NCBI RefSeq assembly: GCF_031143425.1
Contig: NW_027150022.1
Span: 87,001 to 151,000, forward strand
DNA from: Pleurodeles waltl
Lineage: Eukaryota > Chordata > Amphibia > Caudata > Salamandridae
Length of the DNA: 64,000 bases
Reading direction: 5' to 3'
The notes below the pieces were generated by a model. It ran no database searches. It had not been told where the DNA came from and was given only the letters and a program-made list of their open reading frames with translations. A program made the position numbers and the translations under genes. How positions within the stretch are numbered: position 1 is the first letter of the stretch; every line of letters starts with the position of its first letter. Shown here piece by piece: positions 1 to 7,374 of this stretch.

Positions 1-240
1 CTTAAAAATGCTTTTAGATGGAAAAAATACAGCTTTTGATTTTTTTAATTTAGAAATATTATTTTTACTTTAAAAAAATTCAGGAACAATTTAAATATAT
101 TTTGTGCATTAATGGTCTAAATTTCGAAATTTTAAATCCGCCCCCCACCTCCTTTTGCTCAAGTAGGTAAAAAAAGAGCAAAGCCTTATCTTCATTTATC
201 AATGTATTCGTTTTTTCTTCTAATTGGTGTTTTGGAGAAG

Positions 241-260
241 CCAAATATGGCTGGGGGCGG
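241..260 (+). promoter_or_regulatory. Candidate SRF CArG box plus GC box in module copy 1
   Basis: CCAAATATGG (241-250) is a perfect CC(A/T)6GG CArG box, followed at once by GGGGGCGG, an Sp1-type GC box. The pair is present once per unit (CArG starts 241, 3901, 7615, 11254, 14888, 18527, 22162, 25822, 29537, 33246, 36957, 40626, 44333, 48001, 51708, 55378, 59090, 62759) and lies in the block missing from module copy 2. A chance match is possible; no TATA box or start site is assigned. Confidence 0.35.
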
Positions 261-315
261 CAAAACTAAGCTGTATTATGTGAGGAGGGTGCCATTCACA
301 GAATAAAATAGGCTA

Positions 316-781
316 ATCATGGTTACGAAGTGTTCTCTGCAGTGGAAACCATGAGCAACGACATCATGGCCTTTGTGTGGCTGATAGGGTCTCTTGCACT
401 GCTAAAACCCATGAAGGAGTTGTAGCGCAGTGGCAAGGTCAAGTGCCTTTGGTGCAGCAGACTATCCTTGTACGGGGGTTCGAATCCAGCCCATGCCATT
501 AAAATGCCTTTAGTTGGAAAAAATATAGCTTTTGATTTTTTTTATTTAGAAATATTATTTTTACGTTAAAAAAATACAGGAACAATTGAAATATATTTTC
601 TGCATTAATGGCCCGAATTTCGAAATTTTAAATCCGCCCCCACCTCCTTTTGCTCAAGTAGGTAAAATAGGAGCAGGCCTTATCTTCATTTATCAATGTA
701 TTCGTTTTTTTCATCTAATTGGTGTTTTGGAAAACTAAGCTGTATTATGTGAGGAGGGTGCCATTCACATAATAAAATAGG
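316..781 (+). repeat. AT-rich tRNA-headed module, copy 2 (466 bp)
   Basis: Diverged tandem duplicate of copy 1, alignable from ATCATGG (316) to AATAAAATAGG (781). It lacks a block of about 26 bases found in copy 1 at roughly 235-261, which holds the CArG box and GC box. In units 11, 13, 15 and 17 it has additionally lost 39 bases between two GAAATAT repeats (549 and 588 in unit 1). Confidence 0.85.
416..533 (+). pseudogene. tRNA-like Pol III element in module copy 2
   Basis: The A box TAGCGCAGTGG (423-433) fits the consensus TRGYNNARNNG, and the B box GGTTCGAATCC (477-487) is a perfect match to GGTTCGANTCC, 43 bases apart. The first run of four T is at 530-533 and a run of eight T at 536-543, so Pol III initiating near 416 would make an RNA of about 118 nt. 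The T stem pairs poorly and no good acceptor stem is visible, so this is a tRNA-derived promoter rather than a working tRNA. Copies start at 416, 4076, 7790, 11429, 15063, 18702, 22337, 25997, 29712, 33421, 37132, 40801, 44508, 48176, 51883, 55553, 59265 and 62934. Transcription is inferred only. Confidence 0.65.
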
Positions 782-972
782 TTGAATAGTGTTGATTTTT
801 CATTTTGAAATGCTGTGTAAGGTTGTGTGCAGGTGAAAGAGCCTTTATTAGCTGCAGTCAGAAGGTAGCATGTTGAATTTTTGAAGAGATAGAAAAGGAC
901 AAAGTCAGGCCTTTGGTTGACTATTTCTTCAAGATGCATGGTGCAGCAAGTGTAGGGATGGAGCAGCTGGCT

Positions 973-1057
973 TGCCATGGCACGGCATGGATTGGCCTGG
1001 CCTGGCATGGCCTGGCGTGCTGTGCTGCGCTGCGCTGTGCTGCGCCGTGCCATGGCA
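973..1057. repeat. GC-rich inverted repeat with pentameric minisatellite loop
   Basis: TGCCATGGCACGGC (973-986) is perfectly complementary to GCCGTGCCATGGCA (1044-1057), giving a 14-bp stem. The 57-base loop is made of GGCCTGGC/ATGG and GCTGC/TGTGC short tandem repeats. Units 2 and 8 carry one extra pentamer (near 4690 and 26610). It could form a cruciform in DNA or a hairpin in RNA, and repeat length changes are as expected for slippage. Confidence 0.75.
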
Positions 1058-1115
1058 GGGCTCTGGGACTGGGACTTTAAACATCCCAGTCTTAGTCTGC
1101 AGCCTTTACAGTAAG

Positions 1116-1138
1116 CCCACAAACGCCCACGAACGCCC
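1116..1138. repeat. 10-bp direct repeat CCCACRAACG
   Basis: CCCACAAACG (1116-1125) followed by CCCACGAACG (1126-1135). Units 2, 8, 10 and 16 keep only the second copy, a simple slippage or exchange deletion that shifts any reading frame across it. Confidence 0.85.
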
Positions 1139-1330
1139 AGGTTCTGTATAGAGGATGACTGCAGGTACTTTTGGACCCTGCTAAGTGAGGGTGGGGTCCT
1201 TATCTGAAGGCCTTCAGGCGGAAAAATCCTTAGACTAAGACAGTTTGGCAACTTTAGAAATCTGCTGAAGATCATTTGTTGAAGGTCGTATCACAGCAGA
1301 AGCTCAGCAAAGTAGGCATGGGAGAACATT

Positions 1331-1363
1331 ATTTGCATAGGACAGCCCCTTTCTCAATCCAAT
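1331..1363 (+). promoter_or_regulatory. Octamer ATTTGCAT and CCAAT box
   Basis: ATTTGCAT (1331-1338) is a perfect octamer (OCT1/POU) motif, and ATCCAAT with core CCAAT (1359-1363) follows 20 bases on, both just upstream of the CTCF-like site. The pair was seen in every unit inspected. Octamers occur in distal elements of snRNA genes, but I find no snRNA-type proximal element, so its function is unknown. Confidence 0.3.
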
Positions 1364-1371
1364 TATTATGC

Positions 1372-1406
1372 TGCAGTTGCCATGTAGGATTACTAGAGGG
1401 CAGCAG
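1372..1406 (+). promoter_or_regulatory. Candidate CTCF site, unit 1 (upstream motif plus core)
   Basis: The core TTACTAGAGGGCAGCAG (1390-1406) fits the CTCF consensus CCASYAGRKGGCRSY at every position except the first two C. Eight bases upstream lies TGCAGTTGCC (1372-1381), resembling the known CTCF upstream motif. The composite, with correct order and plausible spacing, makes chance less likely. It recurs once per unit, always on the plus strand. Binding is inferred. Confidence 0.6.
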
Positions 1407-2200
1407 TATGAACATAAATCCACAGAGAGGCTTTAAATCTGCTTGCTGAACTACCTCTTGTTCTTGTTGGTTTTTTAATGAGCCATTTAGAGTGGAGGAC
1501 TGGAATGACTGAGTGAATGAGTATTGAGGAATGATTGGCCTGTATTTCTAGTGAAGGGGGTGCGGGATTTGGAAGGAAAACTACAAGATAAAAGTTCCAA
1601 GGCATAGATGCATGGAAGAATATTCACGCCAAAATGAATAAACTTACACCATCTCAAAGCTTCCATGTGCGATATGATTCTTTGCAGGATGAAAGATTTG
1701 CCATGTTTGGTTCATAAATGTGCACAGTTGGTGAGTCTCTTGCCAGAATATCAGTAGCACACTCTTTAGATGTGTCCTTGCAGGCGAAATGTCAGGCACT
1801 CTTTTGGAGTTATGAGGCCTAGAAAAACCATCCAAAAGAGACCTTATAACGTGTCCTGCAATGGGACAATGAAATCATGGGGAGACCATCCCCCAAGAAT
1901 CCTAACATGTTCCTTGTTTCTTCTCTCGATACCATAACCACAGGAGGCTTGTGCGAGGCATCTTTTGGTTGGTAATAGAAACTGTCAGAAACCTTCTCCC
2001 GAAGTCCTCTCCTCCCCCATTGCCCCTAACCTTTTGTGGTACCCCTGCCCCAAATGAAGGGCGCAATAAACAAGAATGTGGGTAGGCACCCCCCCACCCC
2101 ACCCCACAAAAAAAACACACTGCATCAGTCTGAGCCTCTTGGCACCCCTTTGATAATGCACCACAACACCCCTTTTGACACTGCTCCCCAAAATTTGACT
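1407..2200. other. Segment without recognisable gene or repeat
   Basis: About 800 bases of mixed composition. Minus-strand frames of 70 and 63 codons (1393-1605 and 1644-1835) stay open in all units, but neither shows a domain I recognise. The only changes I saw in them are missense SNPs fixed in particular classes (for example His to Leu in units 10, 12, 14 and 16). A diverged transposon fragment is possible but I cannot assign one. The 3' end becomes C-rich (2090-2110); the CCCCA tract there is one CCCCA shorter in units 3-6. Confidence 0.6.
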
Positions 2201-2205
2201 TCTTC

Positions 2206-2250
2206 CACACCCCCCCCGAGATTGGAGGGTGTGTTATGGGGGGGGGGGGG
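2206..2250. repeat. C-run/G-run hairpin with variable G homopolymer
   Basis: CACACCC (2206-2212) pairs with GGGTGTG (2227-2233) across a 14-base loop, followed by a G-run of 13 (2238-2250). The G-run is 12 in units 11, 13 and 17, 13 in 1, 2, 7, 9, 10, 12, 14 and 15, and 14 in 8 and 16. Units 3-6 have lost 52 bases (the AGGGTGTG arm, the G-run and the following segment). Homopolymer lengths may partly reflect sequencing error. Confidence 0.8.
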
Positions 2251-2398
2251 CATAAAAATGATGGGGTCCACCACCAAAACCCCATCCTTTGTAATCACCC
2301 CGTTTGGGTGCAAGGGGGTGGATTCTAACTTGTTCACCCCCATTGGCTCTGCTCCACAGTTCTCCCTCTCCTGCACGCCCTCTTGCTGTCTGGCCTAG

Positions 2399-3190
2399 AC
2401 TGCTCCTGTACCTCTCACCCCTTCCTCTCCTGAATCCCTGGGACGTGACCCATTCTTGCTCTCTCCCCCTCGTTCCATCTATGCTGCCCCCCATCTTTCT
2501 CCTCTAAATCCCCCAACTACCTCTCTGCCTACCCCACCCCCAGGCTGCATCTTTTCCCCCTCTCTCAACCTGCCCTTCTTTCACCCCATCTCCACCTCTC
2601 TGAGCCTGCCCTTCTTGCTCTACCCCCCTCCAATTCCCCCGTAGGCTCCACCTAGTTCTCATCTCTCTGTCTTTCTTGCCCCCCACCACCCTCCTATGCT
2701 CCGCCTACTCCCAGAGCCTGCTCTTTCCCCCCCTAGGCTCCACCTACTCCCCCTCTCTCTGCCCTTCTTCTCCCCCCCTAGGCTCCACCTACTCCCCCTC
2801 TCTCCTCGCTGAGCCTGCCCTTCTTGCTCTGCCCCCCCCCCTAGGCTCCACCTAGTTCCCCTCTCTCTGCCCCCCCCACACCCCCTATCTCTGCCTGCCC
2901 TTTCACCCCCTCTCTGAGCCTGCCCTTCTTGCTCTGCCCCCCTAGGCTCCGCCTAGTTCCCCTCTCTCTGCCCTTCTTGCCCCCCTACTCCCACTCTCTG
3001 AGTCTGCTCTTCCTCCCCCCCCATTTCCCCCACTAGGCTCCGCCTATTCCTCCTCTCTCTGCCTGCCCTTCTTGCCCACCCCTACTGCCCTCCTACTCCC
3101 CCTCTCTCAGCCTGCCCTTCTTGCTTACCCCGCCTCCTTACTCACCACCTATACTCCCTCTCTTCCCACTCTGGACCTATCCTTGCCCCT
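2399..3190 (+). repeat. Pyrimidine-rich minisatellite with TAGGCTCC boxes
   Basis: About 800 bases are almost pure C and T, built from irregular repeats of CCCCTCTCTCTGCCCTTCTTGC type. They are punctuated by TAGGCTCCRCCTA boxes (near 2642, 2734, 2780, 2843, 2943 and 3034, plus a TATGCTCC variant near 2696). Indels between units (45 bases absent from units 1 and 7; 11 bases absent from 1, 7, 12 and 14; 8 bases absent from 3-6) fall between repeats, as expected for slippage. The strand bias could favour triplex or R-loop formation. Open frames here are low-complexity and are not called as genes. Confidence 0.9.
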
Positions 3191-3195
3191 TCTGC

Positions 3196-3209
3196 GTGTG
3201 TGCACACAC
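3196..3209. repeat. Palindrome GTGTGTGCACACAC
   Basis: A perfect 14-base self-complementary alternating purine-pyrimidine tract, a typical Z-DNA-prone sequence, 60-70 bases before the CA repeat. It was present in each unit inspected. Confidence 0.8.
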
Positions 3210-3270
3210 ACTCAGCAACCACTCTGCAATCCACCATTCACCATGCAGGCACAACTCCAGCCATGCTCTA

Positions 3271-3313
3271 TACACACATGCACACACACACACACACAGA
3301 CACACAGACACAG
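3271..3313 (+). repeat. CA microsatellite
   Basis: TACACACATG, then (CA)9, then GACACACAGACACAG. Length and purity vary: units 9, 11, 13, 15 and 17 have only one GACACAG block at the end; units 2 and 8 have ATGCGCACA instead of ATGCACACA. On the minus strand this TG tract could be the tail of the tRNA-Gly-like SINE. Confidence 0.92.
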
Positions 3314-3355
3314 TACTTACCAATTGACGAGTCATCTCTGACTTACCTCTGCTTT

Positions 3356-3364
3356 GCCGCCATC
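3356..3364 (-). promoter_or_regulatory. Candidate YY1 site (GATGGCGGC on minus)
   Basis: GCCGCCATC on the plus strand is the complement of GATGGCGGC, matching the core of the YY1 consensus AAGATGGCGGC. It lies 11 bases from the tRNA-Gly-like element. It recurs once per unit at 7070, 10709, 14343, 17982, 21617, 25277, 28992, 32701, 36412, 40081, 43788, 47456, 51163, 54833, 58545 and 62214, and I saw no change in the core. Binding is an inference from motif match. Confidence 0.45.
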
Positions 3365-3374
3365 AATCACCTGG

Positions 3375-3445
3375 TGCCGAGCCCGGGATTTGAACCCTGG
3401 TTGTCTGGCTGGAAGGCAGGAACTTACCCACTGGACCACACTGGC
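3375..3445 (-). mobile_element. tRNA-Gly-like SINE head, minus strand
   Basis: Read on the minus strand, this 71-nt segment has A box TGGTCCAGTGG (3428-3438) and B box GGTTCAAATCC (3386-3396). CTGCCTTCCA in the middle recalls the anticodon region of tRNA-Gly(UCC). The T stem pairs at four of five positions, the outer acceptor at about three of seven, and the 3' end reads GGCACC. This looks like a decayed tRNA or the head of a tRNA-derived SINE whose body runs to lower coordinates and ends in the TG/CA repeat near 3281-3313. No T-run terminator follows closely. Other copies start at 7089, 10728, 14362, 18001, 21636, 25296, 29011, 32720, 36431, 40100, 43807, 47475, 51182, 54852, 58564 and 62233. 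The tRNA-Gly assignment is tentative. Confidence 0.6.
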
Positions 3446-3478
3446 TTCCATGTCTTTAGCTTGTCAAATCGTCCCTAT

Positions 3479-3972
3479 ATCATGGCTGTGAATTATTCTC
3501 TGCAGTGGAAGCCATAAGCAATGACACCACGGCCTTTGTTTGGCTGATAGGGTCTCTTGCACAGTGAAAACCTTTCAAGGAGTTGTAGCGCAGTGGCAAC
3601 GTCAAGTGCCTTTGGTGCAGCAGGCTATTCCTATACAGGGGTTCAAATCCGGCCACCGGCCTTAAAAATGCTTTTAGATGGAAAAAATACAGCTTTTGAT
3701 TTTTTTAATTTAGAAATATTATTTTTACTTTAAAAAAATTCAGGAACAATTTAAATATATTTTGTGCATTAATGGTCTAAATTTCGAAATTTTAAATCCG
3801 CCCCCCACCTCCTTTTGCTCAAGTAGGTAAAAAAAGAGCAAAGCCTTATCTTCATTTATCAATGTATTCGTTTTTTCTTCTAATTGGTGTTTTGGAGAAG
3901 CCAAATATGGCTGGGGGCGGCAAAACTAAGCTGTATTATGTGAGGAGGGTGCCATTCACAGAATAAAATAGG
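3479..3972 (+). repeat. AT-rich tRNA-headed module, copy 1 (494 bp)
   Basis: Each unit boundary lies inside a module of about 494 bases that begins at ATCATGG, carries a tRNA-like head about 100 bases in, and continues as AT-rich sequence rich in A and T runs to AATAAAATAGG. A second copy follows three bases later (3976-4441 here; 316-781 in unit 1). The two copies share the order of blocks but differ at many bases, so the duplication is older than the spread of the 3.65 kb unit. The leading part in unit 1 is bases 1-312. It may be a tRNA-derived SINE or satellite; I do not recognise the family. Confidence 0.85.
3579..3675 (+). pseudogene. tRNA-like Pol III element in module copy 1
   Basis: Paralogue of the element at 416, with A box TAGCGCAGTGG (3586-3596) and B box GGTTCAAATCC (3640-3650); four T at 3672-3675 could stop Pol III. 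In units 2, 8, 10, 12, 14 and 16 the A box reads TAGTGCAGTGG, still within consensus. Stems are degenerate, so no functional tRNA is proposed. Other copies start at 7293, 10932, 14566, 18205, 21840, 25500, 29215, 32924, 36635, 40304, 44011, 47679, 51386, 55056, 58768 and 62437. Confidence 0.6.
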
Positions 3973-6900
3973 CTAATCATGGTTACGAAGTGTTCTCTGC
4001 AGTGGAAACCATGAGCAACGACATCATGGCCTTTGTGTGGCTGATAGGGTCTCTTGCACTGCTAAAACCCATGAAGGAGTTGTAGCGCAGTGGCAAGGTC
4101 AAGTGCCTTTGGTGCAGCAGACTATCCTTGTACAGGGGTTCGAATCCAGCCCATGCCATTAAAATGCCTTTAGTTGGAAAAAATATAGCTTTTGATTTTT
4201 TTTATTTAGAAATATTATTTTTACGTTAAAAAAATACAGGAACAATTGAAATATATTTTCTGCATTAATGGCCCGAATTTCGAAATTTTAAATCCGCCCC
4301 CACCTCCTTTTGCTCAAGTAGGTAAAATAGGAGCAGGCCTTATCTTCATTTATCAATGTATTCGTTTTTTTCATCTAATTGGTGTTTTGGAAAACTAAGC
4401 TGTATTATGTGAGGAGGGTGCCATTCACATAATAAAATAGGTTGAATAGTGTTGATTTTTCATTTTGAAATGCTGTGTAAGGTTGTGTGCAGGTGAAAGA
4501 GCCTTTATTAGCTGCAGTCAGAAGGTAGCATGTTGAATTTTTGAAGAGATAGAAAAGGACAAAGTCAGGCCTTTGGTTGACTATTTCTTCAAGATGCATG
4601 GTGCAGCAAGTGTAGGGATGGAGCAGCTGGCTTGCCATGGCACGGCATGGATTGGCCTGGCCTGGCATGGCCTGGCGTGCTGTGCTGCGCTGCGCTGCGC
4701 TGTGCTGCGCCGTGCCATGGCAGGGCTCTGGGACTGGGACTTTAAACATCCCAGTCTTAGTCTGCAGCCTTTACAGTAAGCCCACGAACGCCCAGGTTCT
4801 GTATAGAGGATGACTGCAGGTACTTTTGGACCCTGCTAAGTGAGGGTGGGGTCCTTATCTGAAGGCCTTCAGGCGGAAAAATCCTTAGACTAAGACAGTT
4901 TGGCAACTTTAGAAATCTGCTGAAGATCATTTGTTGAAGGTCGTATCACAGCAGAAGCTCAGCAAAGTAAGCATGGGAGAACATTATTTGCATAGGACAG
5001 CCCCTTTCTCAATCCAATTATTATGCTGCAGTTGCCATGTAGGATTACTAGAGGGCAGCAGTATGAACATAAATCCACAGAGAGGCTTTAAATCTGCTTG
5101 CTGAACTACCTCTTGTTCTTGTTGGTTTTTTAATGAGCCATTTAGAGTGGAGGACTGGAATGACTGAGTGAATGAGTATTGAGGAATGATTGGCCTGTAT
5201 TTCTAGTGAAGGGGGTGCGGGATTTGGAAGGAAAACTACAAGATAAAAGTTCCAAGGCATAGATGCATGGAAGAATATTCACGCCAAAATGAATAAACTT
5301 ACACCATCTCAAAGCTTCCATGTGCGATATGATTCTTTGCAGGATGAAAGATTTGCCATGTTTGGTTCATAAATGTGCACAGTTGGTGAGTCTCTTGCCA
5401 GAATATCAGTAGCACACTCTTTAGATGTGTCCTTGCAGGCGAAATGTCAGGCACTCTTTTGGAGTTATGAGGCCTAGAAAAACCATCCAAAAGAGACCTT
5501 ATAACGTGTCCTGCAATGGGACAATGAAATCATGGGGAGACCATCCCCCAAGAATCCTAACATGTTCCTTGTTTCTTCTCTCGATACCATAACCACAGGA
5601 AGCTTGTGCGAGGCATCTTTTGGTTGGTAATAGAAACTGTCAGAAACCTTCTCCCGAAGTCCTCTCCTCCCCCATTGCCCCTAACCTTTTGTGGTACCCC
5701 TGCCCCAAATGAAGGGCGCAATAAACAAGAATGTGGGTAGGCACCCCCCCACCCCACCCCACAAAAAAAACACACTGCATCAGTCTGAGCCTCTTGGCAC
5801 CCCTTTGATAATGCACCACAACACCCCTTTTGACACTGCTCCCCAAAATTTGACTTCTTCCACACCCCCCCCGAGATTGGAGGGTGTGTTATGGGGGGGG
5901 GGGGGCATAAAAATGATGGGGTCCACCACCAAAACCCCATCCTTTGTAATCACCCCGTTTGGGTGCAAGGGGGTGGATTCTAACTTGTTCACCCCCATTG
6001 GCTCTGCTCCACAGTTCTCCCTCTCCTGCACGCCCTCTTGCTGTCTGGCCTAGACTGCTCCTGTACCTCTCACCCCTTCCTCTCCTGAATCCCTGGGACG
6101 TGACCCATTCTTGCTCTCTCCCCTCGTTCCATCTATGCTGCCCCCCATCTTTCTCCTCTAAATCCCCCAACTACCTCTCTGCCTACCCCACCCCCAGGCT
6201 GCATCTTTTCCCCCTCTCTCAACCTGCCCTTCTTTCACCCCATCTCCACCTCTCTGAGCCTGCCCTTTTTGCTCTACCCCCCTCCAATTCCCCCGTAGGC
6301 TCCACCTAGTTCTCATCTCTCTGTCTTTCTTGCCCCCCACCACCCTCCTATGCTCCGCCTACTCCCAGAGCCTGCTCTTTCCCCCCCTAGGCTCCACCTA
6401 CTCCCCCTCTCTCTGCCCTTCTTCTCCCCCCCTACTGCCCTCCTAGGCTCCACCTACTCCCCCTCTCTCCTCGCTGAGCCTGCCCTTCTTGCTCTGCCCC
6501 CCCCCCTAGGCTCCACCTAGTTCCCCTCTCTCTGCCCCCCCCACACCCCCTATCTCTGCCTGCCCTTTCACCCCCTCTCTGAGCCTGCCCTTCTTGCTCT
6601 GCCCCCCTAGGCTCCGCCTAGTTCCCCTCTCTCTGCCCTTCTTGCCCCCCTACTCCCACTCTCTGAGTCTGCTCTTCCTCCCCCCCCATTTCCCCCACTA
6701 GGCTCTGCCTATTTCCCCTCTCTCTGCCCCCGTACTGCCTTCCTAGGCTCCGCCTATTCCTCCTCTCTCTGCCTGCCCTTCTTGCCCACCCCTACTGCCC
6801 TCCTACTCCCCCTCTCTCAGCCTGCCCTTCTTGCTTACCCCCCCTCCTTACTCACCACCTATACTCCCTCTCTTCCCACTCTGGACCTATCCTTGCCCCT

Positions 6901-7374
6901 TCTGCGTGTGTGCACACACACTCAGCAACCACTCTGCAATCCACCATTCACCATGCAGGCACAACTCCAGCCATGCTCTATACACACATGCGCACACACA
7001 CACACACACACAGACACACAGACACAGTACTTACCAATTGACGAGTCATCTCTGACTTACCTCTTCTTTGCCGCCATCAATCACCTGGTGCCGAGCCCGG
7101 GATTTGAACCCTGGTTGTCTGGCTGGAAGGCAGGAACTTACCCACTGGACCACACTGGCTTCCATGTCTTTAGCTTGTCAAATCGTCCCTATATCATGGC
7201 TGTGAATTATTCTCTGCAGTGGAAGCCATAAGCAATGACACCACGGCCTTTGTTTGGCTGATAGGGTCTCTTGCACAGTGAAAACCTATCAAGGAGTTGT
7301 AGTGCAGTGGCAACGTCAAGTGCCTTTGGTGCAGCAGGCTATTCCTATACAGGGGTTCAAATCTGGCAACCGGC
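3661..7374 (+). repeat. Macrosatellite unit 2 (class b, 3,714 bp)
   Basis: Partner of unit 8. Class marks are an extra GCTGC-type pentamer near 4690, only one copy of the 10-base CCCACGAACG repeat near 4783, AGGAAGCTTG near 5597, a T in the copy-1 A box (TAGTGCAGTGG near 7300), and ATCTGGCAACCGGCC at the unit end where other units have ATCCGGCCACCGGCC. Confidence 0.97.
5027..5061 (+). promoter_or_regulatory. Candidate CTCF site, unit 2
   Basis: Upstream motif and core identical to unit 1. Confidence 0.6.

Larger units (their letters stand above)
782..1371. other. Non-repetitive segment of unit, no gene recognised
   Basis: Single-copy within the unit. The longest minus-strand frame (176 codons, 745-1275) is low-complexity, rich in Ala, Arg, Ser and Gln where it crosses the GC-rich hairpin, and has no recognisable domain. 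It is shortened to 114 codons in units 2, 8, 10 and 16 by the 10-base deletion, which argues against coding. The segment contains the GC-rich inverted repeat, the 10-base direct repeat and the octamer/CCAAT region described separately. Confidence 0.7.
1..3660 (+). repeat. Macrosatellite unit 1 (class a, 3,660 bp)
   Basis: This unit shares class-specific features with unit 7. It lacks a 45-base minisatellite segment (present in unit 2 after 6700) and an 11-base segment before the second TAGGCTCC box near 2776. It has CGGGGG before the first B box near 473, AGTAGGC at 1310, two copies of the 10-base CCCACRAACG repeat, and a G-run of 13. It is the same length as unit 7, and I saw no base difference in the stretches I compared by eye. 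Confidence 0.97.

Noticed and set aside
416..487. A functional tRNA gene
   Set aside because: A and B boxes are good, but T stem and acceptor stem do not pair, so it is a tRNA-derived promoter at most.
745..1275. 176-codon minus-strand open frame repeated in most units
   Set aside because: Low-complexity where it crosses the GC-rich minisatellite, no domain recognised, and disrupted by the 10-base deletion in units 2, 8, 10 and 16. Its conservation elsewhere is explained by homogenisation of the array.
1331..1338. snRNA gene driven by the octamer
   Set aside because: No proximal sequence element, TATA box or snRNA-like body recognised downstream.
1393..1835. 70- and 63-codon minus-strand open frames
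   Set aside because: Short, no start context or domain recognised, and open frames of this size are expected by chance. Identity between units reflects array homogenisation, not selection.
2036..2398. Plus- and minus-strand frames around the C-run and G-run
   Set aside because: Proline- and glycine-rich translations of homopolymers whose frame changes with G-run and C-run length between units.
2456..3341. Leu/Pro/Ser-rich plus-strand frames and His/Thr-rich frames in the CA repeat
   Set aside because: These are translations of the polypyrimidine minisatellite and of (CA)n; not plausible proteins.
3375..3445. A functional tRNA-Gly(UCC) gene
   Set aside because: Length and internal boxes fit, but the acceptor stem has about three mismatches and the anticodon stem is imperfect, with no T-run terminator nearby on the minus strand.
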